DNA of 64,000 nt from DAIMFL01 sp964372215 (GTDB lineage Bacteria > Pseudomonadota > Alphaproteobacteria > Dongiales > Dongiaceae): positions 62,001 through 126,000 of the forward strand of contig CAYJQC010000006.1 in NCBI GenBank assembly GCA_964372215.1, given 5' to 3'. The position numbers were made by a program, and so were the translations under genes. Under the pieces are notes generated by a model. That model was not told the DNA's origin. It did not search any database and worked only from the letters and a program-made list of their open reading frames with translations. Below are positions 40,943 through 50,158 of the stretch, piece by piece (the first letter of the stretch is position 1; every line of letters begins with the position of its first letter).

Positions 40943-43609
40943 CTACAGCCGGAGCGTGACCCGGATGGTTCCCGGGCCGGGGCCCTCGGCGGCAGTGAAT
41001 CCCATCTGGCGGCAAATCGCCAGCATCGCGTCGTTGCCCACCAGCACGTCGCCGAAGATCTCGCCGATGCCGCGACCGCGCGCATAGTCGACGATGCGGT
41101 GCATCAGCATCTCGCCCAGCCCCTGGCCGACCATGTCGTCGCTCACGGCGATCGCGTACTCGGCCCGCTCGTTGTCCGGATCGGCGCCGATCCGGACCAC
41201 GGCGTGGAGCTGCGGATCGGCGCTGCCGGCCGGATCTGTCAGGACCAGCGCCATTTCGCGCTCGTAGTCGATCTGGGTGAGCCGGGCGCCGAGCGCGTGC
41301 GACAGCTCCTTGATCGGCGCGAAGAAGCGCATGCGGATCGACGTCGGCGACAATTGGGCGAAGGCATGGCGCAACGCCGGCTCGTCTTCCGGACGAATCG
41401 GCCGCAGCAGCAGCTCGCGGCCGCCGGACAGCTTCACCGGTTCCTCGAGCTCGCGCGGATAGGGCCGGATGGCGAAGCGGGCGGTACCTTTGCCGGTCGC
41501 CTTCTGCACCTTGATCCTGGTGTCGAGGGCGATCACGCCCTTGGCGTCGGCCAGCAGCGGGTTGATGTCGAGCTCGACCACCTCCGGCAGGTCGGCGACC
41601 AGCTGCGACAGCTTGATCAGGGTGAGGGCGATGTCGTCGAGCGCCGCCGCCGGCCGGTCGCGATAGCCTTGCAGCAGCTTGTGGACCCGGGTGCGGCCCA
41701 TCAGCTCGTGCGCCAGGTTCATGTTGAGCGGCGGCAGGGCCAGGGAGCGGTCGCCGATCACCTCGACCGCCGTGCCGCCCTGGCCGAACAGCAGGACCGG
41801 CCCGAACTGCGGGTCGGCAATCATGCCGACGATCAGCTCGTGCGCACCGTCGCGCCGGACCATCGGCTCGACGGTGACGCCGTCGAGACGCGCCGCGGGC
41901 CGCTCGGCGGCGACCCGCGCCAGGATCGCGGCCGCGATGCGCTCGACCTCGGCGGCGCCTTCGACGCCGAGCGCGACGCCGCCGACATCCGACTTGTGGC
42001 TGATGTCGGGCGACAGGATCTTGAGGGCGACCGGGCCGTCGATCCCGCCGGCGATGCGGCCGGCCTCGGCCGGGTCCGCGGCGACGCGGATCTCGATGGT
42101 CGGAATGCCGAACGCGGCGATCACCTCCCGGGATTCCGGGCCGGTCAGCATGTCCCGTCCTTCCGCCAGGACTCGCGCGATGACGCGCCCGGCCGCTGCG
42201 CTATCGGGCCTGAACTGCTCCGCCACCGAGGGCGGCGTCTGCATCAGCATGCTCTGGGCCCGGCGGTAGCGCACGATGTGCATGAAGCCCTCGACGGCCC
42301 GCTCCGGCGTGTCGTAGGTGGACAGGCCGGCCGCGGAGAGGATCTGCCGCGCCTGGCGTGCCGTCTGTTCCCCGACCCAGCTGGTCAGCACGCAGCGCCG
42401 CCGGCCGCCGAGCGAATCGACCACCGCCTGCGCCGCCTCGGCGCTCGAGGTGATCGCGGTCGGGCAGTTGAGCGCCAGGATGGCGTCGATCTCGGGCGCC
42501 TCCAGCAGCACGTTCATGGCGTCGGCGTAGCGCCGGCCGGGGGCGTCGCCGATGATGTCCACCGGGTTGCCGTGCGACCAGGTGGCCGGCAGCACCGCGT
42601 CGAGCGCCGATCCGGTGGCCGGCGACAGCTCGGCGAGATGCCCGCCCATCTCGATCAGCGCGTCGGTCGCCAGGATTCCGATGCCGCCGCCATTGGTGAG
42701 GATCACCAGCCGCTCGCCGGCGGGCATCGACGCCGCGCCCAGGGTCTCGACCGCAGCGAACAGCTCGTCGAGATCGAGCACGCGCAAGACGCCGGCCCGG
42801 CGCAGGGCGGCGTCGTAGACCGCGTCGGCTCCGGCCAGGGCGCCGGTATGGGAGGCGACCGCCCTGGCGCCTTCGGGTTGGCGTCCGGCCTTGATGGCGA
42901 TTACCGGCTTGCTGCGCGAGGCGCGGCGCGCCGCCGACATGAACTTGCGGGCGTTGGTCACCGCCTCGATGTACAGCAGGATCGCGCTGCTCTCGGTGTC
43001 GGCGGCGAGATAGTCGAGCATGTCGCCGAAATCGACATCGAGCAACTCGCCCATCGACACCAGATGCGAAAAGCCGATGCCGCGCGCCGCCGCCCAGTCG
43101 ATCACCGATCCGATGATGGCGCCCGACTGGCTCAGGAAGGCGATGCGGCCCTTGGGCGGCGCCAGATGGGCGAAGCTGGCGTTGAGCCCGGCACCGGGCA
43201 TCAGCACGCCCAGGCAGTTGGGGCCGACGATGCGCAGCAGATGGGGCTTGGCGGCATCGAGCATGTCCTGCTTCGCCCGCCGTCCGGCATCGCCGCCGAA
43301 GCCGGCGGTAATGACGATGACCGCCTTGGTGCCGCGCGCGCCCAGCTCGGCGATCAGCGGCGCCACCGTCTCCGGCGGGGTGGCGATCACCGCGAGGTCG
43401 GGAGCTTCCGGCAGGCTGGCCACGTCGGCCACCGATTGCCGGCCGTGAATCATGTGCCGCCCGGGGTTGACGAACCGGATCGGTCCGGGGAATCCACCGT
43501 CGAGCAGGTTCCTGGCGGTGACGTCGCCGACGCTGCCGGCGCGCGCGCTGGCACCGATCAGCGCGACCGAGCGCGGATTGAACAGGAATTCGAGGTTGCG
43601 GATGGTCAT
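40943..43609 (-). CDS. ADP-forming acyl-CoA synthetase-GNAT fusion (Pat-like)
   Basis: The 888-residue protein has a CoA-binding domain (NPRSVALIGASARAGSVGDV), succinyl-CoA-ligase-like domains (IAFLSQSGAIIGSVIDWA; the phosphohistidine segment AVASHTGALAGAD) and an ATP-grasp part (ALKILSPDISHKSDVGG, then VELDINPLLAD). A C-terminal GNAT acetyltransferase domain (RPIRPEDEPALRHAF, then VGQGLGEMLMHRIVDYA) occupies about the last 160 residues. This is the architecture of protein lysine acetyltransferase Pat/PatZ, which adjusts central metabolism by acetylation. It is a separate lineage from the synthetase at 20.4-22.5 kb. Residues near the active His are preserved, so residual ligase activity is possible. 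Confidence 0.87.
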   Translation of the reverse strand: MTIRNLEFLFNPRSVALIGASARAGSVGDVTARNLLDGGFPGPIRFVNPGRHMIHGRQSVADVASLPEAPDLAVIATPPETVAPLIAELGARGTKAVIVITAGFGGDAGRRAKQDMLDAAKPHLLRIVGPNCLGVLMPGAGLNASFAHLAPPKGRIAFLSQSGAIIGSVIDWAAARGIGFSHLVSMGELLDVDFGDMLDYLAADTESSAILLYIEAVTNARKFMSAARRASRSKPVIAIKAGRQPEGARAVASHTGALAGADAVYDAALRRAGVLRVLDLDELFAAVETLGAASMPAGERLVILTNGGGIGILATDALIEMGGHLAELSPATGSALDAVLPATWSHGNPVDIIGDAPGRRYADAMNVLLEAPEIDAILALNCPTAITSSAEAAQAVVDSLGGRRRCVLTSWVGEQTARQARQILSAAGLSTYDTPERAVEGFMHIVRYRRAQSMLMQTPPSVAEQFRPDSAAAGRVIARVLAEGRDMLTGPESREVIAAFGIPTIEIRVAADPAEAGRIAGGIDGPVALKILSPDISHKSDVGGVALGVEGAAEVERIAAAILARVAAERPAARLDGVTVEPMVRRDGAHELIVGMIADPQFGPVLLFGQGGTAVEVIGDRSLALPPLNMNLAHELMGRTRVHKLLQGYRDRPAAALDDIALTLIKLSQLVADLPEVVELDINPLLADAKGVIALDTRIKVQKATGKGTARFAIRPYPRELEEPVKLSGGRELLLRPIRPEDEPALRHAFAQLSPTSIRMRFFAPIKELSHALGARLTQIDYEREMALVLTDPAGSADPQLHAVVRIGADPDNERAEYAIAVSDDMVGQGLGEMLMHRIVDYARGRGIGEIFGDVLVGNDAMLAICRQMGFTAAEGPGPGTIRVTLRL

Positions 43610-43718
43610 CGGATCGGAGGGCGGCCCACGTCACGTCCCGGTCTGCGCCAGTCCGGGCGCATCATCGGGGACGCTTGCTACAGCTTGAACCGCCGGCCCG
43701 TCAGCCGGCTCCGGCGCA

Positions 43719-44456
43719 TCAGCCGCATTCGCTGAGGTCTTCCAGCGCGGTCCGGTTGAGGATGTCGATGGCGCCGCGGCTGGGCGCGGCGATGACATTG
43801 GCCTGGCGCAGCTGGGTGATCGTGCGGCTCACCGTTTCGGTGGTCAGACCGAGATAGTCGGCGATGTCGGCCCGGCTCATCGGCAGGTCGACCGGGCTGT
43901 CGGGATGGCCGTGGCGCCGGGCGCGCCGGGACAGCGTCAGCAGGAACGAGGCGACCCGCTCGCGCGCCGTCTTGCGGCCGAGCAGCAGCATCTGATCCTG
44001 GGCTGCGACCAGTTCGGTCGCGACGTCGTCGAGCAGCTGATGCTCGAGCGCCGGGATTTCCTCCAGCAGCGCCTCCAGCCGGCGCCGCGGAAATCGGCAG
44101 AGCTGCACGGGAATCAGCGCCTCCGCCGTGTAGACATAGATTTCGTTCAGGGCGATGCCGAGAAACTCGCCGGGGAACAGGAACCCGGTGATCTGCCGCC
44201 TGCCATCGGGCAGCAGCTTGTAGAGCTTGACCGCGCCGGAAACCACGTTGAACAGGCTGTCCGCCGGGTCGCCCTCGTGGATCAGGGTCTGGCCGGCGTC
44301 GAACCGGGCGGTGCTGATGATCGTCTGAAGGCGCGCCAACTCAGCGGGCGCCATCGAGCGGCACACGCTGATCTCGCGGATCTCGCATGTTTCGCAGTTG
44401 GCCGAGGGCTTGACCTTCGGGGCGCCCTGGCCGAAGGCCAGCTTGACCGACGACAT
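43719..44456 (-). CDS. fnrL: FNR-type oxygen sensor regulator (FnrL/FnrN)
   Basis: The 245-residue Crp/Fnr-family regulator has the N-terminal cysteines of a 4Fe-4S oxygen sensor in C-X2-C-X7-C spacing (C21, C24, C32) plus C120. A cNMP-like fold (FNVVSGAVKLYKLLPDGRRQITGFLFPGEFLG) follows, then a helix-turn-helix with TTETVSRTITQLR. The E-x-x-S-R recognition helix predicts binding to TTGAT half-sites. It would activate ccoNOQP and other microaerobic genes when oxygen falls. A FNR-like site lies 75 bp upstream of its own start, suggesting autoregulation. Confidence 0.92.
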   Translation of the reverse strand: MSSVKLAFGQGAPKVKPSANCETCEIREISVCRSMAPAELARLQTIISTARFDAGQTLIHEGDPADSLFNVVSGAVKLYKLLPDGRRQITGFLFPGEFLGIALNEIYVYTAEALIPVQLCRFPRRRLEALLEEIPALEHQLLDDVATELVAAQDQMLLLGRKTARERVASFLLTLSRRARRHGHPDSPVDLPMSRADIADYLGLTTETVSRTITQLRQANVIAAPSRGAIDILNRTALEDLSECG

Positions 44457-44531
44457 GTCACTCTCTCAGCGGCTGCACCGGTTAGATTGGTCCTATTCTG
44501 TCGCCGATTGGCCGTCGCTGCAAATGGCAAA

Positions 44532-44545
44532 TTGATCTAGGTCAT
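44532..44545. promoter_or_regulatory. FNR-like box between fnrL and the GNAT gene
   Basis: TTGAT-CTAG-GTCAT has correct half-site spacing, with two mismatches in the second half-site. It lies between the divergent fnrL and GNAT genes, 76 and 83 bp from their starts, so it could act on either. Confidence 0.6.
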
Positions 44546-44627
44546 CGACCCTGCTGCGAAGCCTCGCAAAGCTTGACCTTCTCGGCCGGGATCGGCATTC
44601 CGGCAGACGGCATCTGGGCCTCAGGCG

Positions 44628-45104
44628 ATGACACGACACTTCCTTGCGAAGGCTCTGGCGCCGGAACGCGTTGACGACGTCTTTCCGGTGGCCCGGGCGG
44701 CGGTGCCCGGCTTGACTCTGGAGCGGTGGCGGGGTTTCGCCCGCCTGGCATTGATGCCGGCGGCGGCGACGGCGTCCGGCATCCTGGTGGTCGAGAACGC
44801 GCGCGGCTACATCCAGGGATTCTGCACCTATCGGCTGCAGCACGACATCCGCCACGGCACGACCATGGCGGTCGACGATCTCGTTGCGATCGATCTGCTC
44901 GACTCTGCGCCGATCGCCGCCGCGCTGCTCGAGGCGCTGGAAGCGCGGGCGCGCGCCACGGATTGCGACGTGCTTCAGCTGCATGTTCCCGACCAGGCCA
45001 CGTCGAGCGCGGCCGCCAGCGGACTCTACGAGTACCTGCGCCAGTCCGGGCACGCCGTCGATGCCGTGCTTCTGGCGAAGCCGATGGATCGTCCGCTGCG
45101 CTGA
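44628..45104 (+). CDS. GNAT-like acetyltransferase
   Basis: The 158-residue protein looks like a diverged GNAT. Its central part, GILVVENARGYIQGFCTYRLQHDI, reads as the beta2-beta4 strands, followed by VDDLVAIDLLDSAPIAAALLEALEARARATDCDVLQLHVPD. The acetyl-CoA-binding Q/RxxGxG/A loop is not obvious, so activity is uncertain. It is divergent from fnrL and shares the FNR-like site, and its stop is 9 bp from the convergent MBL gene. Substrate is unknown. Confidence 0.6.
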   Translation: MTRHFLAKALAPERVDDVFPVARAAVPGLTLERWRGFARLALMPAAATASGILVVENARGYIQGFCTYRLQHDIRHGTTMAVDDLVAIDLLDSAPIAAALLEALEARARATDCDVLQLHVPDQATSSAAASGLYEYLRQSGHAVDAVLLAKPMDRPLR

Positions 45105-45113
45105 GCGCGCCGC

Positions 45114-46721
45114 TCAGCCGGGCTTCTTCCCCTTGTCGAGCAGGCCGCGCAGCTTCGCCAGCAGCTTGCCGCGCGCGGCGTCGTCGCCGAGTTCGTGCAG
45201 ACGATGCTGCAGGTCGAGCATCAGTGCCGCATAGGCGTTGTGCCAGTCGGGCTGCCCCACCGCCTCGACCGGCAGCCGATGCTCGGCCGGCTTCGGCCGC
45301 GGCGCCGCATCGCCATCGGCCAGCTGCACGCGATCGTCGAGCCGCGGGATCAGCACCCGCTCGGCGGCACAGCCGATCTTGACCAGCCCGTCCTTCAGCG
45401 ATGCGAGTGCGTCTTCCTCGCCATGGGTGAGGAAGATCGCCTGCTTGATCGGCAGCCGCTGCCGCGCCCAGTCGATCAGTTCGCCACGGTCGGCATGGCC
45501 GGAATAGACGTCGAGGCGGCGGATCGTCGCCTTCACGCTCACTTCCTCGCCATGGATGCGCACTGCCGGCACGCCCCGTTCGAGCAGGCTGCCGAGCGTG
45601 CCCGGCGCCTGGTAGCCGATCAGGAGAACGGTGGAGTCCGGGCGCCAGAGATTCTGCTTGAGGTGATGGCGGATGCGGCCGGCGTCGCACATTCCGCTGG
45701 CGGCGATGATTATGGCGCCGCCGTGGATGCGGCCGATCGCCTTGCTCTGCTCGACGGTCTCGACGAAACGGAGATTGGGCTGTTCGAACGGCGCGGCGAC
45801 ATCGTCGACGTCCTCCAGGTCCCGCGCATGGGCCGTGAACACCTCGGTCGCGCGGATCGCCAGCGGCGAATCGAGAAACACCTGGACGCGCGGCAGCGCG
45901 CCGCTGGCGAACAGCCGGCCGAGATCGAACAGCAGCTCCTGGGTACGCTCGACCGCGAACGCCGGAATCAGCAGGTTGCCGCCGCGCTTCAGCGCCGCCG
46001 CCACCTCCTTGCGCAGCAGCTCGCGGCGCGCGGAGGCGGTGGTTTCCGGCCGCTCGCGGTCGCCATAGGTCGATTCCAGGATCAGGTAGTCGAAGTTCTC
46101 CGGCGCATCGGGATCGGGATGGAAAGTCTTGTGGCCGGGTCCGAGATCGCCGGAGAACAGCAGGCGCAGGAACCGGTGGCGCTTGTCGCCGGTGGCGATC
46201 TCGATCTCGATCGAGGCGGCGCCGAGGATGTGGCCGGCATTCCAGAACCGCGCCCGCACGCCGCTGCCGCAGTCGACCCAGCGCTCGTACTCGACCGCCG
46301 CGACATGGGGCATCGTCGCCTCGGCATCGGCCCGGGTGTAGATCGGCTGCACCTCCGGCCGGTCGCGCTGCCGGTTGCGGCGGTTGAGACGCTCGACCTC
46401 GCTCTCCTGGATGTGCCCGGAATCGGGCAGCATGAAGCTGAGCAGGTCGCGGGTGCCCTGGGTGGCGACGATGCGCCCCGCGAACCCCGCCCTGACCAGC
46501 TTGGGCAGCAGGCCGCTGTGGTCGATATGGGCGTGGGTCAGCAGCACGAAACCGATCTTGGCCGGGTCGAACGGAAACGTGCCGTAGTTGAGCTCGCGCA
46601 GCGTCTTCGAGCCCTGAAACAGGCCGCAATCGACCAGGAATCGGCCGCCGGGATGGTGGATCAAATAGCACGAGCCGGTGACGGTGCCGGCGGCGCCGCA
46701 GAAGTTGATCGAGATGGTCAT
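45114..46721 (-). CDS. Beta-CASP metallo-beta-lactamase-fold nuclease
   Basis: The 535-residue protein has the MBL zinc motif LTHAHIDHSGLLPKL near residue 61, later zinc ligands (FWNAGHILGAASIE, FSGDLG) and the beta-CASP region (NLLIPAFAVERTQELLFDLGRL, IIIAASGMCDAGRIRHHL, VYSGHADRGELIDW). This family includes RNA-processing and degrading nucleases of the CPSF73/RNase J type. The C-terminal 70 residues are an extra helical tail. It is the last gene of a five-gene minus-strand operon, and its ATG overlaps the stop of the Prs-like gene. RNA is the most likely substrate. Confidence 0.87.
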   Translation of the reverse strand: MTISINFCGAAGTVTGSCYLIHHPGGRFLVDCGLFQGSKTLRELNYGTFPFDPAKIGFVLLTHAHIDHSGLLPKLVRAGFAGRIVATQGTRDLLSFMLPDSGHIQESEVERLNRRNRQRDRPEVQPIYTRADAEATMPHVAAVEYERWVDCGSGVRARFWNAGHILGAASIEIEIATGDKRHRFLRLLFSGDLGPGHKTFHPDPDAPENFDYLILESTYGDRERPETTASARRELLRKEVAAALKRGGNLLIPAFAVERTQELLFDLGRLFASGALPRVQVFLDSPLAIRATEVFTAHARDLEDVDDVAAPFEQPNLRFVETVEQSKAIGRIHGGAIIIAASGMCDAGRIRHHLKQNLWRPDSTVLLIGYQAPGTLGSLLERGVPAVRIHGEEVSVKATIRRLDVYSGHADRGELIDWARQRLPIKQAIFLTHGEEDALASLKDGLVKIGCAAERVLIPRLDDRVQLADGDAAPRPKPAEHRLPVEAVGQPDWHNAYAALMLDLQHRLHELGDDAARGKLLAKLRGLLDKGKKPG

Positions 46722-47629
46722 GGCGCCTCTCCATTGGTGCCGGCCGTCCGGTTCGCGCGGAGCGCGGCGGCGAGCAGCGGGGCGAGTTCGACCGCGTTGC
46801 TCGGATGCGCCACGCTGTCGCTGCTGACCACCCGCTCGATGCCGGCCGCGGCGAGGCGGCGCGCCGCGGCGTCGTCATGCAGTGCATGGATCACCAGCGC
46901 GACGATCCGCGCCGCCCCGGCGGCGCGGGCGGCCTGCGCGCATTCGGCCAGGGTGGTGCCGCTGCTGGCCACGTCGTCGAGCAGCAGGACCGTGCGGCCC
47001 GTCAACGGCACCGCAGCAGGCAGGGTGATGGCGACCGCGCGATCGCCGTCGCGCCGCTTGACCGCGGTCGCCGCTTCGGCGCCGAGGCGGGCGGCCAGCG
47101 CCGCCGCCCAGGGCGCCGACTCGGCATCGGGGCCGAGCACCAGGCAGTCGGCGCCGATCCCCGCTTCGGCCAGCCAGCCGGCGAAGGCCGGCGCAGCATC
47201 GAGCGCCGTCGCCGCGATGCCGGGAAAGACCGTTGCGATGTCCGTCGTGCGGTGCAGATGCGGGTTCACCGTGACCACCCGATCGACGGCGGCGGCGATC
47301 AGGCGGCCGACCACCCGCTGGCTCACCGCCTCGCCGGGGTTGAACGCCATGTCCTGGCGCATATAGGCCATGTACGGCGCGACCAGGGTGAGGTGGCGGC
47401 TGCCGCCATCCCTGAGTGCGGCGGCGGCCAGCAGGATCTCCACCAGCTTGTCGTTCGGGCGGTCGAGCGAGCGGTAGAGGATCGCCTTGTCCGCGGCCGG
47501 CTCGACCCGCACCAGGCTCTCGCCGTCGGGGAAGCGGCGCAGCGCGACGGCGTGGTACGTCACGCCGAGCGCATCGGCCAGGCGCCGCGCGGCCGGCTCG
47601 GAGTCGGGAAAGCCATAGAGCGCGCGCAT
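46718..47629 (-). CDS. Divergent ribose-phosphate pyrophosphokinase-like protein
   Basis: The 303-residue protein is a PRPP synthetase homologue: FPDGESLVRVE near residue 33, LVAPYMAYMRQDMAF, NPHLHRTTDI and the PRPP loop LLLDDVASSGTTLAECAQ. It is shorter and more diverged than the housekeeping Prs (about 310-320 residues with a KRR flexible loop). The start at 47629 is fixed by conservation. It follows the AMP-phosphorylase-like gene by 8 bp. It may use a ribose bisphosphate made by that enzyme, or make PRPP for salvage under low oxygen. This is a hypothesis. Confidence 0.8.
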   Translation of the reverse strand: MRALYGFPDSEPAARRLADALGVTYHAVALRRFPDGESLVRVEPAADKAILYRSLDRPNDKLVEILLAAAALRDGGSRHLTLVAPYMAYMRQDMAFNPGEAVSQRVVGRLIAAAVDRVVTVNPHLHRTTDIATVFPGIAATALDAAPAFAGWLAEAGIGADCLVLGPDAESAPWAAALAARLGAEAATAVKRRDGDRAVAITLPAAVPLTGRTVLLLDDVASSGTTLAECAQAARAAGAARIVALVIHALHDDAAARRLAAAGIERVVSSDSVAHPSNAVELAPLLAAALRANRTAGTNGEAP

Positions 47630-47637
47630 CGCGGCGG

Positions 47638-49131
47638 CTACCGCCCGGCGCCGATCCGATAGCCGTCGTCCTCGGCGGCGAGATCGACGGCGAAGCGGAA
47701 ATCCGACTTCATGCAGGCGTGGACGCGATAGATCGGCTCGCCCCGGCGCGCGGGATCGCCGACCTTCTTCAGGAGATCGATGCCCGCCCCCTTGTCCATC
47801 GGTGCGCCGGCCAGTCGCGCGATGCGGTTCAGCCGGTAGCAATCGATGGCCGTCACCTCGCCGTCGCGCGCGGCCATCACCTCCTGCACGAGATGGCCGA
47901 GCTTGTGCTCGGTCGTGCTCGGCCCCTGCACGACGATGATGCGCTCCATGGCGGCCAGGGCTTGGCCCGATTCCAGCAGCTCGCGCGCTCGGGCGTGGCC
48001 GCGCCCGCCGCGCAGGAGGGGATCGAAATCGAGCACGCGGCCGGCCAGGAGCAGCGACTTCTCGCGCAGATCGGCCGGGGCGGCGGGATCGTTGCGCAGC
48101 ACCGCCATGACGTCGCGCGCCTCCAGCACCGGACCGATGCCGCGGCCGATCGGCTCGACCGCGTCGGTGACGATGACGTCGACGACCAGGCCGACGCGGT
48201 CGCCGACATGCTCGAACAGCTTGCGCAGCGCGACCGCCTCGCTATGGGTGCGCACCTTCGCGGTCGGCCCGAGCGGGATGTCGATCAGCAGGTGGGTCGA
48301 GCCGGCGGCGAGCTTCTTCGACAGGATCGAGGCGACCATCAGCTCGGGCGTGTCGACGGCGAGCGGGCGCTCGACCGAGATCAGGATGTCGTCGGCCGGC
48401 GACAGGTTCACGTGCCCGCCCCAGACCAGGCAGCCATGGGCCTGCTCGACCGCCCGGCGCATCTCGGCGATGCCGAGATCGACCTTGGCCAGTACCTCCA
48501 TGGTGTCGGCGGTGCCGGCCGGCGAGGTGATCGCGCGCGACGAGGTCTTGGGGATGGCCAGCCCGTGGGCGGCGACGATCGGCACCACCACCATGGAGGT
48601 GCGGTTGCCGGGAATGCCGCCGATGCAGTGCTTGTCCACCACCAGCTCCCTGTCCCAGTGAAGCTGGTTGCCGACCGCGGCCATGGCGCGGGTCAGGCTC
48701 AAGATCTCCTCGGTGGTGAGGAAGCGGCCGCTGGCGATCAGGAAGGCGGCGATCTCCATCTTCGAATAGCGGTTGGCGGCGATGTCGCGGATCATCGCCT
48801 CGATCTGCGGCGCGCTCAGGCTGTCGCCTCGGATCTTGGCGCGCACCGCCTCCAGGCTGGCCGGCGGCAGCGCCGGCTGGAGCTCGACCGCGCTGCCTTC
48901 GGGCAGGCCGAGCAGGTTGAAGGCCTGCTCGGCAAGACCGAGCTCGTCCGGTGCCAGCAGGTGGTGGTTGTCGACGATGTTGAGCGTCGCGAGGATGCGG
49001 CGGCCGTCCTGCGACACCTCGATCTTGGACAGCGCCTGGAACTCCTCCGGGCGATAGATCTCGCAGGCGCGCGACAGGAACGCGACGTTCTCGCGATAGG
49101 TATCGATGCCGATGCGCTTCAGCTTCAGCAT
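47638..49131 (-). CDS. AMP phosphorylase / thymidine phosphorylase family protein
   Basis: The 497-residue enzyme has the archaeal-type extended form with an N-terminal beta-barrel domain (about residues 1-85). The phosphorylase core shows DKHCIGGIPGNRTSMVVVPIVAAHG near residue 166, SSRAITSPAGTADTMEVLAKVDL, and SILSKKLAAGSTHLLIDIPLGPTAKV. Length and the extra domain point to NMP (AMP) phosphorylase rather than pyrimidine nucleoside phosphorylase DeoA (about 440 aa). It would split AMP into adenine and ribose 1,5-bisphosphate. It lies between the EEP gene and the Prs-like gene in one operon. Confidence 0.82.
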   Translation of the reverse strand: MLKLKRIGIDTYRENVAFLSRACEIYRPEEFQALSKIEVSQDGRRILATLNIVDNHHLLAPDELGLAEQAFNLLGLPEGSAVELQPALPPASLEAVRAKIRGDSLSAPQIEAMIRDIAANRYSKMEIAAFLIASGRFLTTEEILSLTRAMAAVGNQLHWDRELVVDKHCIGGIPGNRTSMVVVPIVAAHGLAIPKTSSRAITSPAGTADTMEVLAKVDLGIAEMRRAVEQAHGCLVWGGHVNLSPADDILISVERPLAVDTPELMVASILSKKLAAGSTHLLIDIPLGPTAKVRTHSEAVALRKLFEHVGDRVGLVVDVIVTDAVEPIGRGIGPVLEARDVMAVLRNDPAAPADLREKSLLLAGRVLDFDPLLRGGRGHARARELLESGQALAAMERIIVVQGPSTTEHKLGHLVQEVMAARDGEVTAIDCYRLNRIARLAGAPMDKGAGIDLLKKVGDPARRGEPIYRVHACMKSDFRFAVDLAAEDDGYRIGAGR

Positions 49132-49149
49132 GGGGTGCAGTCCGCTCCT

Positions 49150-50136
49150 TCAGTGCGCCGGCAGCCGGAACTCGGCGACCACGGGCGCGTGAAACGACGC
49201 CAAGGGCGGCGCGGCCACCGGCCCGGCGCCGGGCGCGGCCTCGTCGGCCAGTTCCTCGTTATGCACGGCGGAATGGCGACAGTAGGGCGCCAGGGCGCGC
49301 GACACCAGCAGGTGGTCGAGCATGGTGCGCCGGCCGGCATGGCGCACCGAGAAGCGCGCCTCGGGTCCGGCCGGTCCTTCCGCCGGGGTCAGGGCGCGCG
49401 GCGCCAGGCCGGGATTGCCGGTGTCCCCGGGATCGGCGCACAGGATGCGCGTCGGGGTCTCGTAGCGCTCGGCGTTGAGATCGCCGCAGACCGCGACCAG
49501 GGCGTCCGGGTCGGCATCGAACAGGCGATCGACCAGCCGCCGCGCCTCGAGCGCCTGGCCGCTGCGCTTGACCGTGGCCAGGAAGAATCCCTCGGCCCAG
49601 CCGGCGGTGGCCCGCCAGGCGAAGGCGCCCTGCTTCTGCCCGGGCACCAGGGCGGCGAGCGGCGCACGCAGATGCAGATTGACGACGTGGACGGAGCGTC
49701 CCGAGGGGAGCGCGATCTCGGCGTGGAGCAGCGGCCGGTCCCAATGGATCGCCTCGGCCGTGCCGGCTTCCGGCCGGGCGGTCGCCAAGCGGTAGTGCGG
49801 CGGCGCCACCAGCTCGTGATGAAGCTGCCGACCGGCGCGGATCGGAAAGCGCGAGAGCACCGCCAGATTGTGCACGTCGAGGGCGCCGCCGCCGCGCCCG
49901 GTCGTCGCCAGCCGGGCGAATTCGGCATAAGGCGAGTCCTCGATCAGGCGATCGAGCGCCCGCAGCGAGCGCCCGGCTCCGCCGGGCTCCGGCTGTCCGT
50001 TCACCTCCTGCAGGCACAGGATGTCGGCCTTGAGGCGCAGGAGCTGCGGCCGCAGCGCGGCGATCCGGGCGACGAGGTCCGGCCCGTCGTCCAGGTTTTC
50101 CAGGTTGTAGGTGGCGATTCGAAAGCTGTCGGCCAT
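49150..50136 (-). CDS. Endonuclease/exonuclease/phosphatase-family hydrolase
   Basis: The 328-residue protein has the EEP fold: FRIATYNLENLDD at the start, ADILCLQEVNG (the metal-binding Glu), VCGDLNAERYETPTRIL and a final segment with HAPVVAEF. Members cleave phosphodiesters in DNA, RNA or phospholipids with Mg2+. There is no signal peptide. Gaps of 18 and 22 bp to its neighbours place it in the FNR-linked five-gene operon. A role in nucleic-acid turnover together with the phosphorylase and beta-CASP genes is plausible. Confidence 0.82.
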   Translation of the reverse strand: MADSFRIATYNLENLDDGPDLVARIAALRPQLLRLKADILCLQEVNGQPEPGGAGRSLRALDRLIEDSPYAEFARLATTGRGGGALDVHNLAVLSRFPIRAGRQLHHELVAPPHYRLATARPEAGTAEAIHWDRPLLHAEIALPSGRSVHVVNLHLRAPLAALVPGQKQGAFAWRATAGWAEGFFLATVKRSGQALEARRLVDRLFDADPDALVAVCGDLNAERYETPTRILCADPGDTGNPGLAPRALTPAEGPAGPEARFSVRHAGRRTMLDHLLVSRALAPYCRHSAVHNEELADEAAPGAGPVAAPPLASFHAPVVAEFRLPAH

Positions 50137-50158
50137 CGGGCCCCGGCGGTTCCGCGGT

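Noticed and set aside
40895..43735. A 946-codon open frame on the plus strand
   Set aside because: It is the complement of the acyl-CoA synthetase-GNAT gene and has no recognisable domain.
47638..49131. Annotation as classical DeoA thymidine phosphorylase
   Set aside because: The extra N-terminal domain, the length of 497 residues and the Prs-like neighbour fit the AMP-phosphorylase branch better.
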